Source of the DNA: Hyaloscypha bicolor E
Taxonomy: Eukaryota; Ascomycota; Leotiomycetes; Helotiales; Hyaloscyphaceae
Assembly: GCF_002865645.1 (NCBI RefSeq)
Contig: NW_020194625.1
Location: 1-64,000 of the forward strand
Length of the DNA stretch: 64,000 nucleotides
Direction: 5' to 3'
A program made the translations under genes and the position numbers. Of the stretch, positions 35,220 to 48,100 are shown in pieces. The notes beneath the pieces are model-generated. The model was not told where the DNA came from. It worked only from the letters and a program-made list of their open reading frames with translations, and did no database searches. Every line of letters starts with the position of its first letter. Position 1 is the stretch's first letter.

Positions 35220-38200
35220 ATGACTTCGAGCAGCAGCAAGGCTGAGAAAGATGATCTTGCTTCTCTCTTGAGTCGGGCAGTTGAAGACGTCTGGAGTCAA
35301 GCTGGCCGCGTTGGTCCTGATGTCACAACAGCTCGCAATATTGCTATGACCACCTTCGCAGGCGGCGTTGTCGATGATCGTAAGTACATTGTAAGTCCCA
35401 ACCGAGCCCCATTATACTCAGTATGCTAAAGATTAAATATAGATCGAAAACGTTGTTCAAGTAGCAGCATCTCTGCCCAATGACTCTCAACTCCGAAACG
35501 ATCTAAGTGGACAATTCATCAAAACACTCTGGAATGGCTTGAAGCACCCACCGATTTCATATCTGGGTGATGAATTCAGATATCGTGCAGCCGACGGCTC
35601 GAATAATGTATGCGACCTGAAAGTGTGGGGAGAGTCTGCATTGACAATATTTAGAACATCATGTATCCAAACCTTGGAGCTGCAGGCAGCCATTACGCGA
35701 GGAGTGTAGTGCCCCAGCGCATGAAACCTGCGATTTTGCCTGACCCCTCACTAATATTCGACAGTAAGTTATGTCTGACATCTTCCAGCTATTCGTGCTT
35801 ATTTGGTGGAGCCATCTTGGTTCGTAATGGACCAGCTAGGGAGCATCCTAGCAAAATATCAAGCATGCTGTTCTATTTCGCGACGATAATCATCCATGGT
35901 AAGTATTGTTGTCCTAAAAACATGGAATTACTTGTCTTAATTCGGAATAGATATATTCCACACGGACGAGCAAGACTACACCCGCCTTAAGAGCTCTTCA
36001 TATCTCGATCTTGGCCCACTCTACGGCCATAACGAGGACCAGCAAAAGCTCGTCCGAACTTACAAAGATGGTACACTAAAGAAAGACACTTTCGCGGAAT
36101 CTAGGCTCTTAGGGCAACCACCCGGAGTGTGTGCGCTCATGATTGCATTCAATCGTTTCCACAACTATGTTGTTGGGGAGATGGCGATCATTAATGAGGG
36201 TAATCGCTTTAGCATTCCGAAGGGAGTAACGCCACAAGATCCCGGGTACGAAGCAGCACAGTTGAAGCGTGATAATGACTTGTTTCAAACCGGTAGACTG
36301 TGAGTAGCGGATCTGTTTGTAAGTGACATTGCTAACGCCGTTGTGCAGCGTAACCTGTGGTCTCTATGTCAATATAATTCTCAATGACTATCTGCGAACG
36401 ATATTGAACTTGAACCAAAACACCATTGACTCAAACTGGAAGCTAGACCCACGCAAGAACTTTGACAATGTCTTCGATACTTCGGGTATCCCGAGTGGTA
36501 TCGGAAATCAAATCAGCGCTGAGTTCAATATGATATACCGCTGGCATGCAGCTACAAGCAACCATGATGAAGCTTGGGTAAAAGACTTCATGCGAGTTGT
36601 GTTTGGACCTGACGTTGACCCCAGTAAGCGCTCCCCAACAGTATCGAATCGGAAGTACTGACATCTCACAGGTAAGTTGACATTACCTCAATTCCTTGGG
36701 GGTCTTGCGAAATGGGCGCAGGGTCTTCCAACAGATCCGGCGCAATGGGAATTTGGCGGTCTGAAACGACAGTCGGATGGCTCTTTCCAAGCCGGAGATC
36801 TCGTTGACCTCCTTCGAGTTGCAACGGAAAATGTTGCTGGCAAGTTTCCTCCTTTGTCCGAATGACAAGAACTAATTATCCACAAATAGGTGCCTTTGGA
36901 GCACGTAATATACCAGCCGTGATGAAGGCTATTGAGATTCTGGGGATTGAGACAGGACGCAAATGGAATATTGCAACACTGAATGAGGTTCGATTGTTCT
37001 TCAAACTGAAGCCACATGCAACGTTCCGTGGGTACCTCAACGCCAATTATTATTGATGCTCTACTAAAGGTATCTCCAGTTGAGGTAAACTCAGATCCCG
37101 CGGTCGCAGAGGCTTGTAAGGCTCACTTAACCCCATGTCATGCCCCGGCGCTAATTTTGGCATAGTGCAATCATTGTATGAAACTCCCGATGATATCGAA
37201 TTGTATCCTGGTCTCCAAGCCGAAGAGGCAAAGCAACCGTTCCTGCCTGGGTCCGGCCTGTGCCCTGGGTTCACAATTGCTACCGCCATCCTCGCCGACG
37301 CCGTCGCTCTGGTGAGGGGAGACCGTTTCTACGCGGTTGACTACAGCCCCGCGAATCTTACGAACTTTGGGTAAGGAGCTGTTGTGATATAACAATTTTC
37401 TTGCTTATTTTTGAATCAGTTTCAATGCTGCCGAATCCTCCTTCGATGTTGCCAATGGCGGAGTTATATACAAGGTTTTGATGCGTGCGTTCCCTGGCTG
37501 GCATCGTGCGAATTCGGTGTATGCCCTATTCCCATTCTCGACGCCAGACAAGAACCGAGAGATTTTTACAAAGCAGGGCCTTGCCGACAAATACAATTAT
37601 AACCCACCTTCATTCATCGGACCACCTATTCCGGTGATTACATGGCAAGGCGTCGTCGATGTCCTCAGTGATCAGACGAAGTTCAAAGTCCCTTGTATGT
37701 AGTGGCGCTTGTCCTAAAGTATGAGCAGCGTAGTCTGACCATCAACAGGGGGAAATCACACCTTCCAGCTAACACACCACGACTACATGCTGAGTGGTGA
37801 CTCGGTCGCTAATGCCAAGCAAAGAGAGTTCGTCAATGCTTGTCTGTTCAAACCTCAGAATGCTCTGGACGAAGTCCGAAAGTTCTACGACGCTATCACG
37901 TTAAGTCTCATCCGGCGTTACAGTCGCAAGATTGGCAAATCGTATCAAGTTGATATTGTGAGAGAGTAAGACGGTTCTCTAGTTCAGTGTCAAGTCGCTC
38001 GGCTAATTTTTACAGCATTGGCAATCTGGCTCACGCCAACTTTGCTGGCCATTTCTTCCGCATTCCGCTTAAGGATTTCGGCGGTGGAGAAAATTCATTC
38101 ACTGACAAAGAGCTCTACAACGCTCTAGCCCAGATCTTCGCCTATGTATTCTTGGACTTGGATACAGCCACTTCGTTCCAACATAGCGTAAATGCTGCAA

Positions 38201-39168
38201 AAGCGACGAAGAAACTAGGGGATGCCACGGTGACTTCCGTAACTGCTGTCAAAACCGAGCACTTCTCTAGCTTCAGACACATGATGGGTATCACCCCTAG
38301 CGAGACAATTCTCAAAGATTATGGTACTCGTCTTGTCGACAGACTGTTCGAAGGAGGGAAGAGTATTGATGAGGTTGTGTGGACAATTATTCCCACTGCG
38401 GCAGCTGCGGCTGCCACGCAGGCTCAAGGAGTATGCGCATCTTCCAATGTTTAAATAGCTCATAGTCACTGACAGAAACAGTGGGCTCAACTGATCGACC
38501 TTTACTTGTCTGACGACTACATCTCGCATTGGCCTGAAATCCAAAAGCTTGCCAACTCAGACTCTCCTGAGGACTTCGAGAAATTGAAGAAATACGCTCT
38601 TGAAGGCCTTCGACTCGCCACTCCTGCTTTCGGCGTCCTTCGGGGTAAGTTACCTCTTTTCACAAAGCATTTTGTCCCGATAAAATAGGCGACATACTGA
38701 CTTGCAATTTTGCAGTTGTCGACGTCCCCAAGACAACTATCGAAGATGGATCACGCGTTGTCCCGGTCAAAGAAGGCGACACCATCTTCACCGACTTTGT
38801 AAGCGCAGGCACTGACTCCGCAAAATTTCCCGATCCTCTGAAAGTCAAACTCGATCGACCAGACGAGTATTACATTCATCACGGCTGGGGTCCGCACTCT
38901 TGTCTTGGACGACCCATCGTCACGACGGCGGCGGCTAGTATGTTAAGAGTCTTTGCAAGATTGGGGAACTTGAGAAGAGCCCCAGGAGCTGCTGGCGAGA
39001 TGAAGAATAAGATTGTTGGAGGCGCTTTCAAGGTTTTCCTCCTGCCGGATGGAAGCGATTGGGGATCGTTCCCTTGTAGTAAGTCTCCGCGATTGAGAGA
39101 TTTCGGATAACTGCGCTGACAATTACCTAGCCAAGAAAGTGCTTTTCGATGATTTTCCGAGTGTTTGA
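35220..39168 (+). CDS. ppo: Psi-producing oxygenase (fatty acid dioxygenase-cytochrome P450 fusion), 16 exons
   Basis: The exons join as 35220-35390, 35443-35607, 35655-35763, 35812-35898, 35951-36299, 36349-36623, 36672-36839, 36890-37027, 37080-37115, 37166-37370, 37420-37694, 37749-37965, 38016-38430, 38482-38644, 38716-39078, 39131-39168. This gives 3,174 nt and 1,057 residues, close to the family's usual 1,080. The N-terminal haem peroxidase-like dioxygenase keeps the distal His177 (IIIHDIF) and the radical Tyr357 with proximal His360 (EFNMIYRWHA). The C-terminal P450-like domain keeps ExxR (Glu911/Arg914) and the haem-thiolate Cys987 in GWGPHSCLG, so it resembles PpoA-type diol synthases rather than PpoC. 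Such enzymes turn linoleic/oleic acid into 8-hydroperoxide and then diols that act as sporulation signals. The I-helix reads ATQAQ (865-869) where the family has ANQxQ. The intron after 36,839 starts GC. No RIP stops. Confidence 0.94.
36840..36889 (+). other. GC-AG intron in the Ppo gene
   Basis: The coding join ENVA-GAFGARN requires a 50-bp intron with gcaagt at the 5' end and aaatag at the 3' end. The remaining five bases match the donor consensus, as is typical for the minor GC-AG class. No GT donor nearby restores the conserved protein sequence. Confidence 0.8.
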
Positions 39169-39600
39169 GCTGGATATGAAGGTCATAATTAAGATTTTGT
39201 CCTCATTGTTTCGGTTTTGTTCAACATTCGTTCAGTTGTTAGTTGGTCTTGAATATCCAGATACTCCTTCCTTATTATCAAAATGCCGCTCAAATTGAAA
39301 TCGTTTATCAAAGCCCCCGGAACTATATTTTCCAAAGTTCATCCATTACCATCATTCAAAGTGATCTCGCTATCTCTGGTGAGCAATGACGCGCAGAGGT
39401 CAAGTTTTATCTACTTATGTACGCATTATATCCTCTATATCTGTGGGAGCCCTGGACAGGGTGGAAGCATACTCTCCCCTGCTGTAAACATACCACAGCC
39501 AAGTACCAGCCTTAGTTCTTACGATACTTTCAGCAAAATCCTGTTAGAATGCGGTGGGCTGTTTTGATTTCCTTGGCATGACCTCAATATGAGTCACGTG
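39169..39600. other. 3' flank of the Ppo gene and island edge
   Basis: A 94-codon plus-strand frame (39,283-39,567) is present, but it has no domain, no partner and no codon pattern that convinces. It most likely overlaps the 3' UTR by chance. AT content rises abruptly after about 39,640. Confidence 0.4.
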
Positions 39601-42600
39601 TTACTAGAGCCTACTACTACCGTTATTATTAACTCTTGAGAATTATTGTAGCCTACTTTAATAATACTCTATATAAATAGTTTATACTTAGATAATATTA
39701 TAACTATAACTAAATTGCAAAGTAATGAAAAGAGAATTTTCTTAATATAATCTAGCTAATTTATTAGCCTATTTAGGCTTTATAAGCTAGTAAAGACTCA
39801 GTTTAAGTTAACGAATATTAGATGCATTATTAGAGGTTCTAGGGGCGTAAATAAGAACTAATTTAAGGATAAAGATAGCTGTAATTAAGATATCTAAAGT
39901 ATAAAAAGTATAGAAGTTATAGGCTCCTGAAATAAATACTAAGATAAGCTAGTTTAAAATAGAAAAGAAGAGAAATAAGGAAATATTTTATATAAAAGTT
40001 ATTTAATACCTTAATTAATATATTTCTCTAAGTTATAAGTATAGTATAGAACTTAATAATAAAGATTTAAATAAACTAAAACTTTATAAGACTAATTCTA
40101 TCTTCTTTTTATAATAATAATAACTAATAAATAAAGAAATAAGAAATAAAATTAAGTTAAAAAATAGTAAACTTATATATTAATATATTTAATAATATAA
40201 TAATATTAAATGTTTTTAACTTAATCTCGAGTCTAAATAAATATAGTATTATTAAGCCCTTTATTATTATTAATTTAGGTATTTGTATTATAAAATAAAT
40301 ACGAATAAGGGTTTTAGTTTATTAGAAAAATATAGGTTTTAATATAAATTTTAATATAAATATTATTAAGCTTTATTATTTTAATAGTTTTTTCTTAATT
40401 AAAAGAAACTATATAAATTAATTAGTATAATACTAAATAATTAGTTATAATAAAGAAAATAAATAAGAGCTTTTTTTATAATAAGAATTAGCTTAATTAA
40501 ATCACGTATTAAATTTATATATATTTAAACCTAAAATCAAATATTAATATAAATAAAATTAAAGTAAATTAATACTAATAAGAGAATAATATTATATACT
40601 AAATATAAAGAAATAAAAAAAGTAATTCTTTAATTTTATTTCTTAAAATATATTTATTTATAAAATAATTATACTTAACTAAAAACTATTCTTTATTATT
40701 AAAGTTATTATTAAAGTTATTAATAATTCGACCTTTAATATTTATTATATTAACTATCTAATGAATTTCTTTTTAAATAATAAGTAATTTAATAAAACTA
40801 TTTATAATTATTTTATTTATAAACTTTTATTTAACTTAAATATTACCTTTATTAATCTCTTAATATAGTTAAGTATTATTTAATATTTATATACTTAAGT
40901 TTAGTTATAAGTTTTAGTAAATCTTTTATAAAAAGTTTAATAACCAAAAGATTATTATAATAAATAATAAGTTCTTAATTAATATTAAGGTTAATATTAT
41001 TACAAAAGCGTCTTTATTAAAGAATTTGGCTATATAAGTAAGATAGTAATAATTAATTATAAATAGCTTTACTAATTAAATAAGTTATTAAAAAAAGTAA
41101 AGATATTTTCTTTAATACTTTTTAAGTACTTTTATTATTTATAAAAGTAGTATTATTAATAGTACTAAATACTAGTTTAAACTTTATTTATTTTTATATT
41201 TAAATATATAAAACTTTATATTATCTAAGTAATTAAAGTATTAATATATAATAATTAAATATTTTAAGCTAATATTTTTAAGGTTCTAAATTAATAATTT
41301 AATATTAAAAGTAATATTTAGTTAAGTAATAGTTATAATATAAATAAAAGAGCTTATTACTTAAAAGTAATAATAAATCCTATCTTTATTAATTATATTA
41401 ATATATATATAAAAAGAAATTATTATTAGTATTTTCGGTTTATATAATATTATATTAATATATTTAAATTAATTATATATCTTTATAATATAAGTATTTT
41501 AATAAATCTAAAGTTTTTAATTTTTATAATTTCATATAACTTATATATTATAAAACTATTTTAATTTTTTTAGTTTTTATATTTTAAATAATTTTAAGAA
41601 TTAAGTTTTAAACTCTTTAAAATATCTTTAATTTAAAGAATAATATAAAACTATAATATTCTTAATATAAAAAAAGACGAGCTTATTATTAATAAAGAGG
41701 TATAAATAATTTAGTATAAATATAAGCCTTAGCTTTTTTAACTTTTAACTAATTAAGTTAAATTCTAAAAGTAGTAATTTAAATTACTTATATAAAGCTT
41801 AAATTTATTAAAATATTTAATATAAATTAGTTTATTATTATATATATTATAAAAGGCATTAATAATATTAAATTAAAATAAGTAATACTTATTATAAGTA
41901 TATTTAAAATATATATAATTAAAATTATAATATAAGTTTTTATAAAGAAAAACTTTTAGAAATTATTATATACTATAAGTCTAGATTTATATTTAATAGA
42001 ATAATTATTTTAATTTACTTTATAAATAAAGACTTATATAAAAGATATAATAAACTAATTAATATTTATAATAAAGATTAATTTAAAAGTACTTTCTTTT
42101 TAAAAAAATATTATATTTTTCCTTTTAGAACTCTTTAAAGAATTAATTATATAAATAAGTAATAAAGTTTTTATTTCTTTTTAAAAAAGGAAATAGATTC
42201 TTAATATAAATTTTAAGTAATATAATAAAAGTAATATAAAAGCTTATAAAAGAATTATAAAAAAGAAATCTTAGTTTAATTTCTTAATATTAAAAATAAT
42301 TAACTTATAAATATATTTTCTTTAAATTATATTTAATATAAAAGTACTTTTCGAAAACTCTTTAATTATTTCTTTTTTTAAAAAGCTACTTTATAATAAT
42401 ATTAATAAATTAATAATTAAATTAAATTAGTTATATATTAGTAAATTTATAAACTAATTATATATTTTTGAGCCGATTTTATAAATTAATATATTAATTA
42501 TATTATCTTGAAAGTTAAAAGTACTTTTTTTATAATATTTAATAAAAGTATAAATAATAGTATTTATTTTATTAATAAAGTATAACTTTAAAGCAAAATA

Positions 42601-44609
42601 GTAATTAAAGTGCTTTTATTAAATATTAGTTTAAAACTTTCTTTAGAAATTAATAAGATATAAGCTACCTTAATTATTTTAAGAAATAAGTTTATAATTA
42701 TTATATTTTTATATTTATTGAATATAGTTTTAAAAGAATATTAAAAAGAAATATTTCTTAATTATTAATTATATTATTAATATTTAAGGAAATAATTTCG
42801 AGTACTTATATTATATTAAAATTAGTAATTAATTAATTATTATTTAAGTTATATTATTTTTAATTAAAATAATAGTTTTTTAGTTTAATATTTATAAACT
42901 TATATTTTATAAAGTAATTAATATAAATATAATAATTTAGTTTAGCTTTTACTTTAGGCTATTTATTAATATATAAATATATTTAATAATTATATAATAC
43001 TAAATAATTAATAGCTAATTTTAAAGTAAAATTACTTAAATATTTCTTTATAAAGTTAATAAAAGTTAATTATTTTAAAAATGAAACAAGAAATCTATTA
43101 AATAAATAATTAATATAAAGTATATTTTAAGTTATAAAAACTTTAGTAAATTAGAAATTATATATATATTATAATATTAAGCTTATAATACTTTTTAAAT
43201 TTCTAAATAAAGCTAATTTAGGTTTATATATAAAATATAAATTATATAATAAAGAAATCTTTCTTTATTATTTAAAATATAAAGTTATTATTAAATCTTA
43301 TTATTATTTTTTTATTTTTATATAATATTTTTATTATAAAGTTATAAAATATATTATTTACTAGTTTTTAATATATAATATATAAAATATATTTAAGAAA
43401 TTAAATAAATAAAATAAAGTATATAATTCTCTTTATTAAAACTTTTAAATATTAAAATTAAGTTTTAATAAAGCCCTTAAAATAAAGTAAAATAATATAT
43501 TATAAAGCTTTTATAAAGTATTTACTTTATATTATTTAAATAATACTTTTTATACTTTGAATTTATTAATTAAATAATAATTAATACTATTTCTTAATAT
43601 AAAAAAGAACTTTAAAGTAAAAATACTTTATTATTTTATATTTTTAATTAAAAGTAATTATATTTATAAGCCTTAGATCTCGAGAAAAATAAGCTTTAAA
43701 ATATATAATTAAAATACTTTAATATAAGTTTAATTTAGAGCTCTTAATAAGAGAATTATATTTAAATACTTATTAATTAAAAATTATTAATATATTAATT
43801 TAATAATCTTTATAATTTCCTTATTTAAATATATTTAATTAATTGAACTAATAAATACTATATTTATTAAATTATTTTAGAAATATAACTGAAATATAAA
43901 AAATAAATATATTAGCTATATTATAAATAGTAATTATTTCCTTATTTAGGAACTTTTTAGTTTATATAATTATATTTATAATATTATAAATTTCTATTAT
44001 TATTAAGGTATTTCTTAAGTAAATAAAATTATTTTCTTTAAGTTTAAGTTAATATAAGTTATTTAAATAAGACTTTATATTATTATATAAAATATATTTT
44101 AATAACTTAATATTAAGAATACTAAAAGATTTAATTATTTATATAAAGCTTATAATTAATTAAAAAAAGTCTTTTATATTATATAAATAATATATAAACT
44201 ACTTTTATTCTTATTATTTATATTAATTATTATATTATTACTTTTAATTACTTTTAAATTTAATTAATTAGTAATTAATATTATAAATTAAAAATATAAT
44301 TATTTTAAGCTTTTTATTTTTATATTTGAATTATTTTAATATTTTTATTTTATAAACTTAGTTTTATTAAAACTTTATTAACTTTATTTTAAATTATAAT
44401 ATTAATTTTTTAATTAACTAAATAAATTTTTAAAATAAATTAATAATATTATAAATATATTTATATACTTTTATAAAGCTATTTAACTTTTATTTTTAAA
44501 AAACTATTATATAAGTATTATATTAAGATTAATTAAATTATAATAAATCTCGAAACTTCTAAATTATTTTTTTAAAGAAAACTAAATTAGTTTTATTATT
44601 TAGGGTTTT
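39601..44609. other. Extremely AT-rich block, no gene recognised
   Basis: Dense stops in all six frames and near absence of G/C-rich words fit a RIP-destroyed repeat mass. I found no LTR pair, inverted repeats or protein motif. It was contiguous with 50,969 onward before Copia copy C inserted. Confidence 0.5.
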
Positions 44610-44728
44610 AACTAAAATTTAGTTTTAATTATAAATATAATATAATTCGACTTTTTTATTACTAAAATAAATATATAATATAAATAAAGATTTATATTTT
44701 AAGTATACTAAAATTTAATTTTAATTAT
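44610..44728 (+). repeat. 96-bp tandem repeat, left part of the Copia C target
   Basis: A full unit (about 44,610-44,705, containing aatataattcgactttttta) is followed by the start of a second (ctaaaatttaattttaattat). The second unit continues directly after the Copia element at 50,890-50,968 with attataaatataatataatt and the rest of the unit. Removing the element restores two head-to-tail copies with period 96 bp. Confidence 0.75.
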
Positions 44729-45012
44729 TATTAGTTTATTAAAAATATATAATACTATTATATAATTATAAAATACTATTTATATAAGTTAGAAAAATAG
44801 TTATAATTTAAAAAATAGAGATTATATTATTATAGTATTAATATATAATTCCTAAATCTATTAAGTCTAATAAAAACTAGTTACTAGTTAAGTTATTTAT
44901 ATAATATAAGGTTATATAATTATTACCTATTATCTATATTTTATTATCTCTAGTTACTTTTATATTATATAACTATATTATATAATTATTAATAACTATA
45001 ATTATATTAATA
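44729..45012 (-). repeat. 3' LTR of Copia copy C
   Basis: The left LTR, 284 bp, runs from tattagttta to attaata. The inner flank (ctagaacttttc) matches the sequence preceding the 3' LTR of copy B in reverse complement. Confidence 0.85.
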
Positions 45013-45169
45013 CTAGAACTTTTCTAAAAATATAAAAAATAATATTTCTCTCTAATTATATACTAATTTCCTAATCCGGTCTAGTATTAGATTTTTCCAA
45101 ATACTTTATATATTTACATTACTTTAAAGGTTTTAGTTATATATTAAAGGCTATAGTTTTTTATATATA

Positions 45170-48100
45170 ACTTTTCTTTTTATAATATTTTCTTATTTTA
45201 TATATTTATTTTCTATTCTATTTATATTTAACTTATTTCTCTATATTTAATTATATTATATTCGTATTAATTAGGTATTTAAGGGCATTTAATAGCTTTA
45301 ATTTTATTATAGAATTAGTAGAATTTAATTCTTTCTTAATTTATTTAACTTCTATAATTTCTTATTATTTATATATTTAATAGAGATATATTATATTAAT
45401 TATTAGATATTTCTTTCGAATAATATCTAATTTAATAAGATATTTATATAATAACTTTAAATTTATATAGATTACTAGTAATAATTCTATTTTTAGTATT
45501 TTATTAATTATAGATTTAACTAAAGCGCCTATATTAAAGCCGTAAATTATACTATAAAGTTCTAAAGCTAGAATACTTCTAGTAACTCTCTTGTATTTAA
45601 TAAAGAACTAGTAAATAATATTAATATATCTAGTTCTATTTACTAGAACTAGAATATATCTAATTTGGGAAAAGAGATCTCTATTATTTATAAATAAAGT
45701 ATTTATAAAAATAATTAAATATAAGAACTTTTTAACTAGCTTTATAAATCTTAGTTTTCTAGTAATATTCTTAATTTGCTATTAAATATATTTATTAAGT
45801 ACCTTTATATTAGTTTTTAAGGATTTAATAGCTTAAGTAATAATTAATAGGTTATATAAAGCTTTTAGTTAATAAACTAATATAATATATATTTTTCTAA
45901 TATATTTTTCTAATATATTAGTTCTTAATAAAAAGATTTTAATAACTAATATTTTTATTATTTATAATAATAATGGTTTTTACAGAAATAATTTAGAGGT
46001 TTTTATATTAGTATTTCTATATAAAAGTAATTCTAGTAGTATTTATATAAATAATACCTTTATTAAACTCGAGATTATAGTTAAAAATAAGGCAATTATA
46101 TTTTTTAGCTAATAACTTGGCCTTTTAAAGCTTTAGTTATTTTACTTTTATAAAATTATTAGTACTAATAAATAAGGTATTATTAGTTTAAAGACTAATA
46201 ATTCCGAAGAATTACTTATTATAGAAAAGGCAAGAGTTATAAATTAATTATTTTATAGAAAGCTTATTAATATAATAGAAATAATAAGTATTAAACTAGT
46301 AATTTCTAGTTTCCGGTATATTATATAATAGTTTTATAATTTTTAGAATAGAATTATTTTTTAAATTTAGCTTTTTAATAAATTTATAAAATAAATTAAT
46401 ATAGAAATTTTAATTAAGTATAATTATTAATTAAATATAAGCTTGCGAGATATTATATAAATATAATTTCGTAATATCTATTATTATAATAATAATATTA
46501 AGAATAATTCTTTAGCTAATATATTAAATAATAAGTAATTATATTAATATTATATATTTCTTATTATTATTATAAGCTTAGATAACTAATCTCGATTTCT
46601 TAAACTCTCTCTTTATATCTTTATTCTTAATTTTATTAATAAACCGGGAATTAAAAATATATACTTTTTTTAATACCTGAAATCTAGAAATAACCTCAAA
46701 TATATTCTTTTCTAAAAAACTAGTAATTTTAATTTAACGGGAATTCTTACATAAATTATTATCCTAAAGAAATATTATAATATCCGGGGTCTTATAAGGG
46801 TATTTTTCATTATATTTTAGTAAAATAGCGGGAATAATAAGAGGAATTATACCTGTATTATCTTTAGTCTTATTATAGAATTTAGAAATAAATTTAGATT
46901 TAGGGCTATTAGTAATAACCTTAATATTTCCTATATAAAAGGGCTTTATAAAAATTAAATAGAAAATAGTATTACTATATAATAGAGCTAGTATATAATT
47001 CTTTTTATTAATAGCTACTAGCTTATATAATTTATTCTAACTATTAGATTAACTAGTATTTTCTTTATATTAAATAAAAATATTTAAATTCAAAAATAGT
47101 TTATAAATATTAGTAATACTAGAAGTATTTCGGGTATTTAAAGTATTTATAATTTAATATCTAGTTTAAAGCTTCTAGATTTCTATTATTACTTTTTTAA
47201 GTATTATTAATTACTATAATATAATAGGTAATAAAATATTATATTTAGTTATTTAAAATAAAGTATTATAAATTAAGAAAATTAAAATAATATTATTAGA
47301 TTCTATAAAGTTATTAATAGCCTTAAAAGCTATTTGAAATATAATATTCTTATTAATTCTATTAACTTTAATTATAATAATATTCTATAATTCTAATAAA
47401 ATTATAAGCTTTTATAGAAATAATTTTAATTTTAATTCCTATAATATTTATAAGCTAAATAAACTTCTTATTAGTAAATTACTTTCTAGTATTTACTATA
47501 ATCTAGTTAAGAGAACCTAAATAATTATTAATCTAGTATTACTTAAATATATTTTAGATATATATTATACTAATATTCTAAAGCTATTAGTTAGTTTAAT
47601 ATTAAGTACCTTTATTAATAATATGAAATATAAATTTACTAGAAATATAGAAAATATTAATAATAATAGAATAATTAAAGCTAATATTATTTCTTAGATT
47701 AAAGTTTAATTATTCGAATAATTAGCTATATTTTTAATATTATTTATAATATTTCGTGAAATATTTAAATATTGCTATATTAATATTATGGCTTATTTAT
47801 TCTAATATATTTTAGAGCTTATTAATAAATAAATAGCTAAATTAATAATATAAATATTATAATTTGACTTTTATAAAAAAGCAGGAATTATAAATAAAGA
47901 ATTCGAAAATAAAGTCTTATAATATAGTATTTTAAAATAAGAAAAAGTATTCGAAATATTATATTATAAATATATAATTTCTAGTAAAAGTAATAAAATT
48001 ATTAGTAAAATTATTAAAATAAATCCCTAGCTTATTTATATTATCTAAGCTAAGTAAAAATAAAGTCTTTAAAAATATAATATAGAATTATATTTATTTA

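Noticed and set aside
37135..37374. ATG-initiated 79-codon frame as a separate gene
   Set aside because: Its first codons are a 50-bp intron of the Ppo gene; from 37,166 on it is Ppo exon 10.
24322..39168. Secondary-metabolite gene cluster (LaeA-like methyltransferase plus Ppo oxygenase)
   Set aside because: The methyltransferase is a relic. No backbone synthase, transporter or pathway regulator is present, and the intact genes are unrelated in role.
39283..39567. 94-codon hypothetical gene
   Set aside because: No domain, 115 bp downstream of the Ppo stop and at the island edge. More likely 3' UTR or noncoding sequence.
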